Below, in pieces: positions 24,581 to 35,740 of a DNA stretch of 64,000 bases; positions within the stretch are counted from its first letter, which is position 1, and every line of letters starts with the position of its first letter. The translations under genes were made by a program, and so were the position numbers. The notes under the pieces are model-generated. The model was not told the DNA's origin. It did no database searches and saw only the letters and a program-made list of their open reading frames with translations. This DNA comes from Calvatia gigantea (taxonomy: Eukaryota; Basidiomycota; Agaricomycetes; Agaricales; Lycoperdaceae): the NCBI GenBank assembly GCA_025093985.1, contig JACAAK010000010.1, positions 397,501 through 461,500 of the forward strand, in the 5' to 3' direction.

Positions 24581-24854
24581 TGTTGAATCTCAATCCCATA
24601 CTACTACATTGATTCAGTATATTTATAACTGAAATGGGTTCTTGAGTACTTCACCTTCAGAAGCGAGATAACAGGCTATGAACATAATGCTAGACTGCAC
24701 TCTAGGTTGCTGGCTACATGGTCTATTAGATACATGTGTAGTACACATTATGCTCTGTATATGCTACTGGTAGATAAGACCTCATCCATATATGGATTTA
24801 GAGTGTACAGACCAGGGATTATCATATATAAACCCCTATGTAGTATGCATTATG
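24581..24854 (+). repeat. Copia-type LTR G, left part (split by element B)
   Basis: Begins TGTTGAATCTCAATCCC, which is the sense start of the Copia LTR also seen (reverse-complemented) in elements C and D. It runs to 24854, where element B is inserted, and resumes at 52638-52674 (CCTTAGACAATTCAG..). There it stops where element D begins. It is therefore the oldest datable layer of the nest. No polypurine tract precedes it, so it may be a solo LTR. Confidence 0.75.
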
Positions 24855-25126
24855 TGTTATGACTTCTTATTCTAGCATTATCCTTTTACGAACTTATTCC
24901 TTTCTTGTCCTATTGTTTATTTAACCATCCATGTATGTACTTTAGTTTACCCTTCTCTTCTTTCCCTTTTGATACTCTGGATTCGCCATCATTCCCCTCC
25001 CTACCCGATATGGTGTTTGTGTTTCCTCTTTAGAACAATGTTTCTCCCTATATGGTGGATGTTCAACACATCCACATATCCTTTGTCCATTATCTTTCTT
25101 CTGACTTATCTAGTATAAGTAGCTAG
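24855..25126 (+). repeat. 5' LTR of element B, left part
   Basis: Matches 52115 onward of the 3' LTR. It is cut at 25126 by insertion of element A and continues at 34128. Confidence 0.88.
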
Positions 25127-25435
25127 TGTTATGAGTTTCTACCGATCATAACGAGTTCCGTGCTATTCTACATTCCTAACTATCTGCGTACCTGTTTCAG
25201 TTATTCTAGTCCAGCGTTCCCCGAAGATATGACTCGTACCAAACTACCACGCCTTGACCGGACGTTTCATGTAGTTACTCCATCCGTTCAACCGGATAGC
25301 TCTAGACATATTTAAACGTACATACACCCTACTGTATTCGGTACGCTTAACCACCTTCTGTTCTCTTTCCCTTACTCGCCCTCAAGACTTAGCCAGAGCT
25401 GCAACCTGAGGTCTAAACCGACTAAGGTCGTAACA
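25127..25435 (+). repeat. 5' LTR of element A
   Basis: TGTTATGAGTTTC..GTCGTAACA, 309 bp. Compared with the 3' copy (33814-34122) it differs at three sites, all CG here and TG or CA there. Confidence 0.95.
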
Positions 25436-25516
25436 TTTGGTTAAGTGTCACCACCTCACCTTGCAAGAAACAGAGTTGGAAAAGACTCGAACCACGACGA
25501 ACCCAGGAGCCATTAT

Positions 25517-26665
25517 ATGAGCTCGAACCCCGACGAATACAGAGAACCACAGCTTGAAGTTACAGACGACGAGCTTGAAACAGAAAGCGAAACTGAGTCA
25601 TCAGACGAAGAAGCAGAGAACCCCGAAGTACCTGCACCAGAAACGGTTGTAACAAGCAACGAACCCGGAGAAACCACACAAGGAATAAACTCAACAAGAG
25701 TAGAAGCAGTTATATCAGAACTCTTCGACGAACTCGACATAGCAGAAGAACAGTTAGGACGACAGGAGAATCAAGACACCGAAACAGAATCAGAATCAGG
25801 AGACTCAGTAATGACGGACAATACTGCACCTACCACAGCCCTGAGCACAAAAGGGCTCGTGCCCGACCCAGGGTTCTTTGATGGAACACGAACCAAATTT
25901 GACGACTGGTGGAGAGCCATGACACTCTTCATGAAATTCAACAAAGTCAGCACAGCAGATGATAAAGCTATAGCAGTCTTGGCCAGACTGAGGGGAGGAA
26001 CAGCAGGAGCATACGCAGCAATGAAAGCACCACAAATCCTGGAGGGAGAAGACTCTGTAGACTGGAAGGTCTTCGCAGAAGAATTCAAACGAACCTTCTC
26101 AGACGATGCCATGAACGCGAAGGCAGAATGGCAGATCGAGAAATTCAAACAGGGGAATAGGAACACGGCCGACTACCTCATCGAATTCGAGGTACTGAAA
26201 AACAAGGCAAAAACTGACAACCGACACGCCATGTTCCTGTTGCGAAAAAACGCCCGACAAGATATTATCCACACCATCACAGGCTACCCTCCAGCCGCGC
26301 GACCCGATACCTACCCTGAATGGAAGGAGGCCATACTAGCCGTCGGACAAGGATACGAAGCATCCGAATACCGAGGAGATAAGAAAACTAACTCGGGAAC
26401 TACTTATGGAGGAATGGGAGAACCCATGGAGATAGGAAGCAGGCGACATGTGTTCAACGCAAAAGGGGAACCAAAATGCTACAACTGCGGGATATTCGGA
26501 CACATGTCCAAAGACTGCAAGAAACCCAAAGGGTTAACATGCTACAACTGCGGCAAAATCGGGCACATAGCTAAAGCATGCACCGCACCAAAGAAAGTAC
26601 AGATCCGAGCAATGGACAAAGCAAAACCAGAGGAACACCAGGATTTTTCCGGAGACTCCGAGTAG
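25517..26665 (+). CDS. gag: Gag protein of element A
   Basis: Intact 382-residue frame from ATG 25517 (MSSNPDEYREP) to TAG 26665; the frame is open from a GTG at 25445 but the ATG matches the starts in elements K and E. The N-terminus is very acidic. The capsid-like region carries FFDGTRTKFDDWWRAMTLFM and TADYLIEFEVLKNKA. Two CCHC zinc knuckles near the end (CYNCGIFGHMSKDC and CYNCGKIGHIAKAC) bind the element RNA. It forms the virus-like particle shell in the cytoplasm. The pol frame overlaps in the -1 frame; I see no proper slippery heptamer in the overlap. Confidence 0.9.
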   Translation: MSSNPDEYREPQLEVTDDELETESETESSDEEAENPEVPAPETVVTSNEPGETTQGINSTRVEAVISELFDELDIAEEQLGRQENQDTETESESGDSVMTDNTAPTTALSTKGLVPDPGFFDGTRTKFDDWWRAMTLFMKFNKVSTADDKAIAVLARLRGGTAGAYAAMKAPQILEGEDSVDWKVFAEEFKRTFSDDAMNAKAEWQIEKFKQGNRNTADYLIEFEVLKNKAKTDNRHAMFLLRKNARQDIIHTITGYPPAARPDTYPEWKEAILAVGQGYEASEYRGDKKTNSGTTYGGMGEPMEIGSRRHVFNAKGEPKCYNCGIFGHMSKDCKKPKGLTCYNCGKIGHIAKACTAPKKVQIRAMDKAKPEEHQDFSGDSE

Positions 26666-27370
26666 GCGCTACCTCGAGAGTCAAGAAACTTGTATCTAGG
26701 ATATCAGAAGAATATTACATGATTCCTCAGAAACGAAAGCGCGAACTAAACCTAAAAGGAAAAATCCAAACCCCGACAAAAAGAATAACAGTGAACACCA
26801 TAGTCGACTCAGGATGCACCACCAGCAGCATCAGCAAAAGACTGGTAGACGAAGAAAAAATCCCCACCGAAAAATTAGGACAAGAAATCACGGTACTTAA
26901 CGCAGACGGCACGGCAAACCAAGGAGGAAAGGTCACGGAAAAAGCAACTATACACATGGAAATTGAAGGACACAAAGAGACAATCGAAGCGTCGGTCGTG
27001 CAACTCCAAGACAGAGCGGAAGTATTCCTAGGACACGACTGGCTCATCAAACACAACCCGGAAGTCAACTGGCGAACAGGAGAAATAAAGTTCAATCGAT
27101 GCCCAAAGGACTGCAGGGTCCCACACCAAAACATTCAGGTAACAGACAAGATCCGAAGCATGACCACCGCCGAGGATATATGGGAAGAGAAAGAAGAGCC
27201 CGACCCCACTGAACCATCAGACCTGCCAGACTACGTACGACCATTCACACATTTGTTCAACAAAACTACATTCGACAAGTTACCTGAACGAACAGAATGG
27301 GACCACGAGATAGTCCTAACAGAAGACGCACCCAAAGAAATCAATGCAGGAACTTACAACATGACAATCA

Positions 27371-27650
27371 AGGAACAGGACGAGCTCAAGACATTTGTTA
27401 AAGAAAACCTCGAGTCAGGACGAATACGACCATCGAAATCACCATATGCTGCGCCCACCTTTTTCATCCCGAAAAAGGATGGCTCAAAACAACTCATTCA
27501 AGATTACCGACGACTGAATAACGTGGTCATCAAGGATAAAACACCGCTGCCTCGAATCGGAGAAGTCATTGACAAATTAGGGAAAGCTAAATATTTCAAC
27601 AAACTGGACATCATTTGGGGTTACAACAACGTCCGAATCAAGGAAGGAGA
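27371..27650 (+). repeat. RT segment of element A, first copy
   Basis: Nearly identical to 30079-30355. It runs from AGGAACAGG to GGAAGGAGA and encodes the RT part with KDGSKQLIQDYRRLN and GYNNVRI. The two copies flank the chimeric block. The second copy lacks one G and has small changes at its start. Confidence 0.88.
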
Positions 27651-27753
27651 CGAGTGGAAGGCAGCCTTCCTAACCAATGAAGGACTATTCGAACCTACGG
27701 TAATGTTTTTCGGTCTTAGTAATTCACCTGGGACGTTCTCAAGAATGATGGTC

Positions 27754-29126
27754 AATTTCTGGGTCCTCAGTGGTCTTGTTGTATCTGAGCAGATTCATGG
27801 CTACATTGGCAAGCTCCAGGAATATGTTGGTGATATCAAGGTATTTGAATACTTCAAGCCCAAGGTCAATACAATTGTGGAGGCTGTAGATGCAGTCTTG
27901 TTCACTAGGTGTGAATGTGGATTGGTCTAGAGCTCGGAAGATGGCAGGAATGTGCTGATTGGTGGATGAGAATGTATTGGCGAATCCTGCATACATGTCA
28001 GCAAAGGTAATGCATGCAGTAGCAAGGGCAATGTATTGATTGACAACTAATTGCTTGTTTTGGGCAGTGATGGTTTCTATCTCACTGTTGGTGGCTTTGT
28101 CAACATCTTTTAGTAGGGATTCAAGGAGTCCCTGTGCTGGGGACAGTGTGGTGGTGAGGTTGTAGCAAGTGTCTTGGGGTGCAGGTACTTGGCCGCTGCC
28201 TAGTTCTGGGAGGGGGATGGAAGAGATTGTGGTTGGGTTGGGGTGGACAAGGGAGTGGATGGTAACACAGTTAGCTTAGGAGGAAGGCATATCTGATTAG
28301 TTTCTTTGGCTGGGTGATGACTTTTTGGTTTTTCTGCCCCTCTTTTTATGGGTATCCTCCAGATGCCTCTTTTGGTATTCTGCTATTGCATCTTGAGCAT
28401 TTGTCAGGTTTGACTCCACTGTCCATGTATCATCCTCATTGTTATATCCTTTCCAGTGTACTAGGAATTGATATCCCCATCCCCGTTTTCATTGTCCTCA
28501 GATTTCTTTTACCTTGTACTCTTTTTCGTTATTGATGATCACTGGCTTGGGTGCTGGTAGTTTCTGCTGCCTTGGGAATGCTGCTTTCTGCACTAGGGTT
28601 AGCAGCTGTTCATTAGACACATTATGGATGGCCCATCCTTCTGGTAATGCAAGCCAATATACTACTTCTCCTATCTTTTCCTTGATTTGGAAGGGCCCAT
28701 ACCTTTTCTGGCCTAGCTTCTTTGATGGCTGATTGGTATGGATGTTTGCATTCTCTAGCCATACTTCATTACCAGTTTGATATTGTATTATGTGCAGCTT
28801 GCTGTTATTGTGAGTCTGTTTCATCTTTTCTTGATATGATTGTAGTACTGCTGCAGAGTTGTCTCTTGTGTTCCATAGTTGTTTTAGAAACTTGGTGCTA
28901 CTGGGGTTGTTCGTTGCTCCATGGTCTTTCCCTTTCCAGGGGTGTCATCCATAATTGAGGTAGAATGGTGTTTCCTGCATTCCACTGTGTTTCTTGTCAT
29001 TGTACTGGAATTCGGCCATGGGCAACCAATTCGCCCAGTTGTTTTGTTTATAGTTACAGTATAGGCAAAGGTATGTTTCAACTTCTCGGTTGATTCATTC
29101 TGTTTGTCTGTCTGTTTGGGGATGAT
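27754..29126 (-). mobile_element. Element J: inverted 3' half of an E-like Gypsy element
   Basis: On the minus strand this reads integrase C-terminus (starting at the HPQTD site), chromodomain region and the first part of the accessory ORF, in the same order as element E (56145-57520), with which it is clearly homologous. Minus-strand frames 28824-28498 (LGQKRYGPFQIKEKIGEVV) and 27996-27739 (MYAGFANTFSSTNQH) are its main protein traces. It ends exactly where LTR K begins. Many stops make it non-functional. Confidence 0.8.
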
Positions 29127-29431
29127 TGTTGTGAACTTTCAACTATTCCTGTCTGATCTGTACCTGTCTACATTCTATCTCTACATTATGCCTGTTTCGT
29201 CTATTCTAACCCAGCAATCTCTGAGTATTGACTCATAGTATTACCATGCCATTATCATCGGATGTTTCATATAGTACCTCCATCCATTCAACTGGATGCT
29301 CACTGTATTTAAGCATACATACACACTCCTGTATTTGGTATGCTTAACCACTTAGTTCCTCTCCCCTTATTCGTCCTCAAGTCTTAGCCTAAAGTTGCAA
29401 CCTGAGGTTAACTCAGACTAAGGTCGTAACA
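29127..29431 (+). repeat. LTR K, 5' LTR of a truncated E-like Gypsy element
   Basis: TGTTGTGAACTTTC..GGTCGTAACA, 305 bp, followed by TTTGGTTAAGC as after the LTRs of A and E. It belongs to the same LTR group as solo LTRs F and L. Its TG end touches the inverted J fragment directly at the integrase codons. Confidence 0.85.
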
Positions 29432-29511
29432 TTTGGTTAAGCATCCCCACCTCACCTTGCAAGGAGTAGGCTGAAAATAGGCCTGAACAGAAGCAACCCA
29501 GGAGCTAGTAT

Positions 29512-30051
29512 ATGAGCTTGAACCCAGATGAATACAGAGAACCAAATCTCGAAGTCGCTGATGACGAATCTGAGACATCAGACGAAGAAGAAGCAGGGAA
29601 CCCCGAAGTACCTGAAGAAACACATGATGAACCCAGAACAAACCCAGCAGAAGAAGAAGTATTATCAGAACTTCTAAACGAATTTGACCTAGCAGAGGAA
29701 GAGATAGTCCATCAGGAGAAATCAGACAGATCAAGCTTGGACAAAACAGAATCAGAAACTGACTCCAACATGACTGACAATGCAGTAGTACCCACAACAA
29801 TGCCCAGTGGGAAAGGCCTAGTGCCAGACCCGGGGTTTTTCGATGGCACCTGCACCAAGTTTGATGACTGGTGGAGAGCAATGACGCTTTTCATGAAGTT
29901 CAACAAGATAGTCTCAGCAGATGATAAAGCTATAGCAGTCCTAGCCAGACTGCGAGGGAGAACTGCAGGAGCATATGCAGCTATGAGAGTACTAGCCATC
30001 CTGGAATCCGAAGATTCCTAGACTGGAAGGTCTTCTCTGAGGAATTTGAAG
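29512..30051 (+). pseudogene. gag: Truncated gag of element K
   Basis: Opens MSLNPDEYREPNLEV, with the acidic N-terminus and FFDGTCTKFDDWWRAMTLFM as in A and E. A small deletion near 30018 puts it out of frame, and homology to gag stops near 30051. About 27 bp of unassigned sequence then lead into the duplicated RT segment of A. This is the 5' end of a second element fused into A. Confidence 0.8.
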
Positions 30052-30078
30052 CAATATATCATACTTCAACTTTCATTT

Positions 30079-30355
30079 AGGAACAGGCGACTCAAGACAT
30101 TTGTTAAAGAAAACCTCGAGTCAGGACGAATACGACCATCGAAATCACCATATGCTGCGCCCACCTTTTTCATCCCGAAAAAGGATGGCTCAAAACAACT
30201 CATTCAAGATTACCGACGACTGAATAACGTGGTCATCAAGGATAAAACACCGCTGCCTCGAATCGGAGAAGTCATTGACAAATTGGGAAAGCTAAATATT
30301 TCAACAAACTGGACATCATTTGGGGTTACAACAACGTCCGAATCAAGGAAGGAGA
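30079..30355 (+). repeat. RT segment of element A, second copy
   Basis: Duplicate of 27371-27650 at the right edge of the chimeric block. Compared with the first copy it reads TTGGG for TTAGGG (one base shorter), and it joins directly to the sequence before YMDD, skipping about 100 bp. Confidence 0.88.
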
Positions 30356-32808
30356 GTATCTTCCGAGACCTGCTATGCGACGGAGACATAGTGAACTATA
30401 TGGACGACTTCGCAATCCCAGGAGACACCAAAGAGCAACTACGAGAATGAACCATCCGATTCCTAGAAAGAGCAGCCGAACACAACCTGTGCTTCAAACG
30501 ATCCAAATGCATCTTCAACGCCGAAGAAATCCCAATGCTAGGAGTGACAGTAGGACACGGATGCATTGAAATGGAGGCCGAGAAGGTAAAATCGGTACGA
30601 GAATGGCCCCAACCGCACAACAAAAAAGGAGTAGAAAGATTCCTTGGGTTTGCCAACTACTACCGCCGATTTATAAAGAACTTCAGCAAGATAGCGGCCC
30701 CATTGAACAAACTGAAGGGATCAGAGGAGTGGGAATGGAAAGAGGAACAACAATCGGCATTCGACGAACTAAAGCAACGAATCACAGAAGAACCTACCTT
30801 AACACTACCTCAGAGAAAAGGTCAATTCCGAGTAGAAGTCGACGCATCAAACTACGCACTAGGGGGAGTACTCTCACAAGAACAAAATTCGAAATGGCAC
30901 CCAATCGCATTCACGTCCCGCACACTATCACCAGCAGAACGAAATTATGAAATCTATGACAAAGAACTGTTGGCCATCATGCATGCACTAAAAGAATGGC
31001 GGCACTACCTACTGGACGCAGCAGAAAAATTCGAAATCTGGACCGACCATGAAAACCTGAAATACTACAGAGAACCCCAAAAACTAAACAGCCGACAAGT
31101 GAGATGGTACCTACGGTTACAAGACTACGACTTCACACTGCGCCACATACCGGGAAAAACAAACACGAAAGCGGACCTCCTCTCCCGAATCTACCAAGAG
31201 CCAGAACAGGAAGAAGAAAAGCTAGTTACCATGATTCGAGACACCTGGCTAACAAACGAAAAGGACGACGAACCATTAGAAGGGACCATCCTACTCCGTG
31301 CCGAATTGTTTATGGAACCCACCCTCAAAGAACGAATCAAGGCGAACAAAGGACGAGAAACGGCCATCATCCAAAAAATATGCGACCAAGACCCTGACAT
31401 TACCGAACACGACGGGATAGTCTACAAAAATGCCAGCATATATGTACCACCCGAACCGATGCTCAGAGAAGAAATACTACACCAATACCACGACGCCCCT
31501 GACGCAGGACACCCGGGACAACACCGAATGACCGAGTTGGTGACCAGAGATTACTGGTGGCCGGCAATCCGAACAGACGTCCAAAAGTACATCAGAGGAT
31601 GCCAAAGTTGTCAACGAAATAAGCCACGCAAGACACCTCTAAAGACACCCCTACACCCGCTTCCCATCCCCGACGGTCCATGGGAAGAAGTGAGCATCGA
31701 CCTCATTGGACCACTACCCGAATCAGAAGGAAAAGATGCTATCCTAGTCATTGTCGACCGGTTCTCAAAAATGATATGACTCATAGCGACAAGGACGGAT
31801 GTTTCCTCAAAAGAACTAGCACAGCACTACCGAGATGAAATATGGAAGCTACATGGAATGCCGAGGAAAGTCCTCAGTGACCGAGGACCACAGTTTGCGT
31901 CCGAATTCACCGGCGAACTATTCAAAGGACTAGGGATAGAACGAAACCTATCAACGGCCTATCACCCACAGACCGACGGACAAACAGAAAGGATCAACAG
32001 AGAAGTCGAAACATATCTGAGGATATACTGTAACTACGACCAAAACGACTGGGCGAAATGGCTGTCCATGGCCGAATTCCAATACAACGACAAGAAACAC
32101 ACCGGCACTCAGATGACACCGTTCTACCTGAACTACGGAAGACACCCCTGGAAAGGAAAGGAAAGCGGAACAACGAACAACCCTAGCAGCACGGAGTTCC
32201 TAAAACAACTCCAGAATGCAAGAGACAACGCCACTTCCGCACTACGATCATACCAAGAAAAGATGAAACGAACACACAATAACAGCAAGATGAACACAAG
32301 GACATATCAGATCAACGATGAAGTATGGCTAGAAAACACCAACATCCATACCAATCAGTCATCAAAGAAACTAGGCCAAAAAAGGTATGGGCCTTTCCGA
32401 ATTAAGGAAAAAATAGGGGAAGCGGCATATCGGCTGGCGATACCAGAAGGATGGGCCATCCATGATGTGTTTAACGAACAGCTGCTAACGCCGGCACAAA
32501 AGACATCATTCCACATCCAGAAAGAGGCACCAGCGCCCGAACCAATGATCATCAACAACGAGGAAGAATACGAAGTAGAAGAAGTCCGAGGAAAACGACG
32601 AAAAGGAAGGGGATATCAATTCCTCATACACTGGAAAGGATATAGCAATGAAGAAGATACGTGGACAGCGGAGTCAAACTTACAAAACGCCCAAGACGCG
32701 ATAGTGGAGTACCACAAAAGGCATCCGGAGGATACCTATAAAAAGGGGGGCAAGAAATCCAGAAAAACATCAGTCAAGTCAAACCCCAGACAAAGATACT
32801 AGCCAAAC

Positions 32809-33795
32809 ATGTCCTCCCAAGCCAACCGCATCTCTATCAACTCCCTCGTCCACCCCAACCCGACCACAATCTCCTCAGTCCCTCTCCCAAAACCAGGCAA
32901 TAGCCAAGCACCCGCACCCCAAGGCACCCGCTACAACCTCGCAACCACCCCGTCCCCAGCACAAGGACTCCTCGAGGCCCTCCTCAAAGATGTCAACAAA
33001 GCCACAAACGACGAAGTAGAAACAATCACGGCCCAAAACAAACGACTCGCAGTAAACCGCCATATCACCCTCACCACCGCTTACATCACCTTCGCGGACA
33101 TGTACGCCGGATTCGCCAACGCATTGTCCTCCACAAGCCAACACATCCCCGCCATCTTCCGCGTGCTAGAATTATCCACCCTCACACCTAGCGAGCAAAA
33201 TCGAGTTCACAGCCTTCAGAGCCGTGTTGACCTCGCTCTAGAGGTATTCAACCACCTCGATATCGCCGACATCTTCCTGGAACTCGCAGACGTTGCTATG
33301 AACTTACTAGGACGCGACAAGACCACAGAAGACCCAGACATCGATCAACTCGTTACACGTATCGGAATCACTCTCGCCGACCTACACACCACCATCCGTT
33401 CCCCACCAACCAAACGAGCAGACATGCCCATGGACGAAGAAACCACCGTCTCAATGAAGGAGGAAGTCAATGCACTCCGATGATTCATAAAGACCATCAC
33501 CCCACCACAGATCGTATCGGTTTTTCTCCCACCAGCAAGATTCCGCAGTGTACTACCAGGCCAAGAAAAGGACCAACATTACTGGAAAGCGATAGTCAAG
33601 AGCTACTGGGACAACTCCACCACCACCGAGTTCCCCTTCAACGGAGTCCCAGTCCCTATCTGTCAAGATGGCCGCAGCCACTTGCCCGTCTTCTTCGCAC
33701 ACTCCAACGAAGGAAAGTACCTCATCGGGGCCACCAAGAGAGCCCTCGCCACAGCCATAGTCAATGGAGAGTTCGACGAACTTCCTGAGGCATGA
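32809..33795 (+). pseudogene. Accessory ORF of element A downstream of pol, one internal stop
   Basis: Starts at ATG only 6 bp after the pol stop (MSSQANRISINSLVHPNP) and runs about 328 codons to TGA 33795, with one in-frame TGA at 33481-33483. The first about 225 residues are helical in character (HITLTTAYITFADMYAGFAN, LDIADIFLELADVAMNLLGR). The second part has aromatic/charged blocks (KDQHYWKAIVKSYWDN, GEFDELPEA). I recognise no domain, signal peptide or membrane segment, so it is not an obvious envelope gene. Homologues stand at the same place in J and E, so it belongs to this Gypsy family. The internal TGA follows a CGA codon and may itself come from CGA. Confidence 0.72.
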
Positions 33796-33813
33796 AGTCT
33801 AATCGGAGGGTAT

Positions 33814-34122
33814 TGTTATGAGTTTCTACCGATCATAACGAGTTCCGTGCTATTCTACATTCCTAACTATCTGCGTACCTGTTTCAGTTATTCTAGTCCA
33901 GCGTTCCCTGAAGATATGACTCATACCAAACTACCACGCCTTGACCGGACGTTTCATGTAGTTACTCCATCCGTTCAACCGGATAGCTCTAGACATATTT
34001 AAACGTACATACACCCTACTGTATTCGGTACGCTTAACCACCTTCTGTTCTCTTTCCCTTACTCGCCCTCAAGACTTAGCCAGAGCTGCAACCTGAGGTC
34101 TAAACCGACTAAGGTCATAACA
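33814..34122 (+). repeat. 3' LTR of element A
   Basis: 309 bp, preceded by the purine-rich CGGAGGGTAT, a likely polypurine tract. It differs from the 5' LTR at three CpG sites only. Confidence 0.95.
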
Positions 34123-34127
34123 GCTAG

Positions 34128-34373
34128 TTAGATACTCCCTGTAGTAGACAGTTTGAACTGGCTACCAGCCTCTTATCTTCCACAATCCTCTTTGCCTGAA
34201 CTAAGGCTTCGTCTAACTAGTGACTCGCTTTACTTCTTGACCGACTATATATAGAGACAAGTCCCTGAGTGGATCCCCTCTATATATAGATCCCTGTGTT
34301 AACTCTATTGGGAGTAAGTCTGTATAGACGCCCTTTAGGGAAGACAACCTACAAGGTAAGTGTGCACGTAACA
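34128..34373 (+). repeat. 5' LTR of element B, right part
   Basis: Continues the element B LTR after element A and its target duplication (34123-34127). It ends GCACGTAACA. Together with 24855-25126 it makes a 518-bp LTR. Confidence 0.88.
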
Positions 34374-34406
34374 TTAGTTCAAACTCCAATCTACAGTACT
34401 AGTTAC

Positions 34407-34950
34407 TGTTGAGAGAACGAGTAGACATCCCAATATAAGTTCACACTACCTAAGCGTGTAGGCGTCAGCGGTGGAGGGTAGTCATATTCATCCGGGAGAC
34501 GGTCCAGTAGGAGAGGCGCATGGTAGCGGACAGAGTCCTGCTTATACCAGCGTACTCAGAGAGTCTTGAGGAGAGGGGAAGCGATACTTAGTGAAGCTAG
34601 CGTAGAGGTAAGAAGACATAGTGTCTTAGCCCAAAGGCCTACCTAAAAGGCATACATACTTTAATGCTACATAAGGGTATATATACTAATATCCCTGGTC
34701 TGTGCACTCTGAACCCTTATACGGGTGAGGTCTAACTACCAGTAGCATAATTGGAGCATACTGTGTACGACGCATGTACTAGAAGGTTCCATGCGGAGTG
34801 AATAACCGACTCCCTAAAGGGCGGTACAACTACTGCGTACGTAGTCCATGATGGTCCATTATTATTGACCCTCTGAAGGTGAAATACTTGAACCCCGTTT
34901 CAGCTATAAATAGACTGAACCAACATAGTGGTACGGAGCGAGATTCAACA
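34407..34950 (-). repeat. LTR of element C, left copy (3' in the element)
   Basis: 544 bp. Eleven differences from the right copy, every one a CpG against TpG or CpA. Confidence 0.93.
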
Positions 34951-35219
34951 CTCCTCCTCACTTGAAGGGGGGAAGATTAACACTTCAATAATCTAGCGGT
35001 ATTGAAACCAGACTTAGACATTGGAATCTTCAACAAAAGAGCGGCAGAGCCGAACATCAAATGTCGGAGTCATCAACGATCATGCGGATTTAACCAGCTT
35101 TTGAAGGTTGGAAAAGAATTCCTGTAGCGGAGAGGAATTGATGCTAGCGTTTGCTATGATGGCCATAAAGGATGCAACGACAATTGCTTTGAGCTATCAA
35201 ATGTCCTTTAACTCAACTT

Positions 35220-35740
35220 TTAAACTCCCGCGACTAACTCGCTGTGACTTTCGTCTAAGAGTAAGGAGTAGGAAAGCCTAAAGAGGCTCCTCCAGAAATT
35301 GTAAACCGCAATTCTTTCGAAGTGTTCAACAAGTCTGTTTTTCCGGAATAGAAGTGGGGGGAGTGGTGTTGGTCTTGGTGTTCTGAGTTGGATCAGAACG
35401 GGCGGAGTTGTTGACATTTCGATGGGAGGTGTCAGTATTGGAAGGTATATTGGTGAGGGCCTTGGGGCCACGGGAGAGGGAGGTGGTAACCCTGATGAGA
35501 GGTGTACCGGTGTGGTGAAACTCCTCCTTGTGTTGGAGTTCATAAAGGGCCTCTGTGGGGAGATCCTTCCTATCAACTCCCAGGTAAGGATTTCGGACGC
35601 AAAATTTTGCAAAGTGCCCGGGACCTTTCATTCAGCAATGAATGCAGTAGTACTTTCTGCATTGTGTCTTGAAATGGCCCACTCCAGTACATATCTTGCA
35701 GTATACGTCTCGATGTTGAGACATGTTAGGGTTGCATCGG
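35220..35740 (-). pseudogene. Element H: zinc-knuckle ORF remnant
   Basis: The minus strand reads CKICTGVGHFKTQC, then CIHC, a TGA stop, and KGPGHFAKFC, that is two CCHC-like knuckles, followed by a Thr/Pro/Asn-rich tail in frame 35631-35326. It lies downstream of the H chromodomain, the same position as the knuckle-bearing ORF of element B (49994-52086). The stop sits between knuckle residues, so this copy is broken. Confidence 0.6.

Larger units (their letters stand above)
26578..32802 (+). pseudogene. pol: Pol polyprotein of element A, interrupted
   Basis: Part 1 (26578-27753) carries retropepsin with IVDSGCTTSSIS (intact DSG), then the RT start. After the foreign block, part 2 (30079-32802) has RT with intact YMDD (30397-30408), RNase H (VDASNYALGGVLSQ), and integrase. 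Integrase has the HHCC zinc finger (HQYHDAPDAGHPG, CQSCQ) and DDE residues in SIDLIGPL, LSDRGPQF and TDGQTERIN. A chromodomain ends it (YQFLIHWKGYSNEEDTW, about 32620-32700), which usually directs integration to marked chromatin. Breaks: the chimeric insertion, a 1-bp difference in the duplicated RT segment, a 98-bp loss after it, and in-frame TGA at 30448-30450 and 31777-31779, each at an expected Arg codon. It was active recently but this copy cannot make full Pol. Confidence 0.9.
25127..34122 (+). mobile_element. Ty3/Gypsy chromovirus element A (Tf2-like), with an internal chimeric insertion
   Basis: Bounded by two 309-bp LTRs that differ at only three positions. Flanked by the perfect duplication GCTAG (25122-25126 and 34123-34127), the target being the 5' LTR of element B. 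Order: LTR, gag, protease, RT, RNase H, integrase, chromodomain, accessory ORF, LTR. A foreign block (27754-30078) of inverted and direct pieces of a related element interrupts RT and is followed by a duplicated 280-bp RT segment. It is young by LTR identity but not autonomous, because RT is interrupted and three TGA codons are present. Confidence 0.92.

Noticed and set aside
26578..26665. Programmed -1 frameshift between gag and pol of element A
   Set aside because: The frames overlap correctly for -1, but no X-XXY-YYZ heptamer lies in the gag frame in the overlap; the T-run near 26644 is out of phase.
32809..33795. Accessory ORF as an envelope gene
   Set aside because: No signal peptide, furin-like site or transmembrane segment can be seen.
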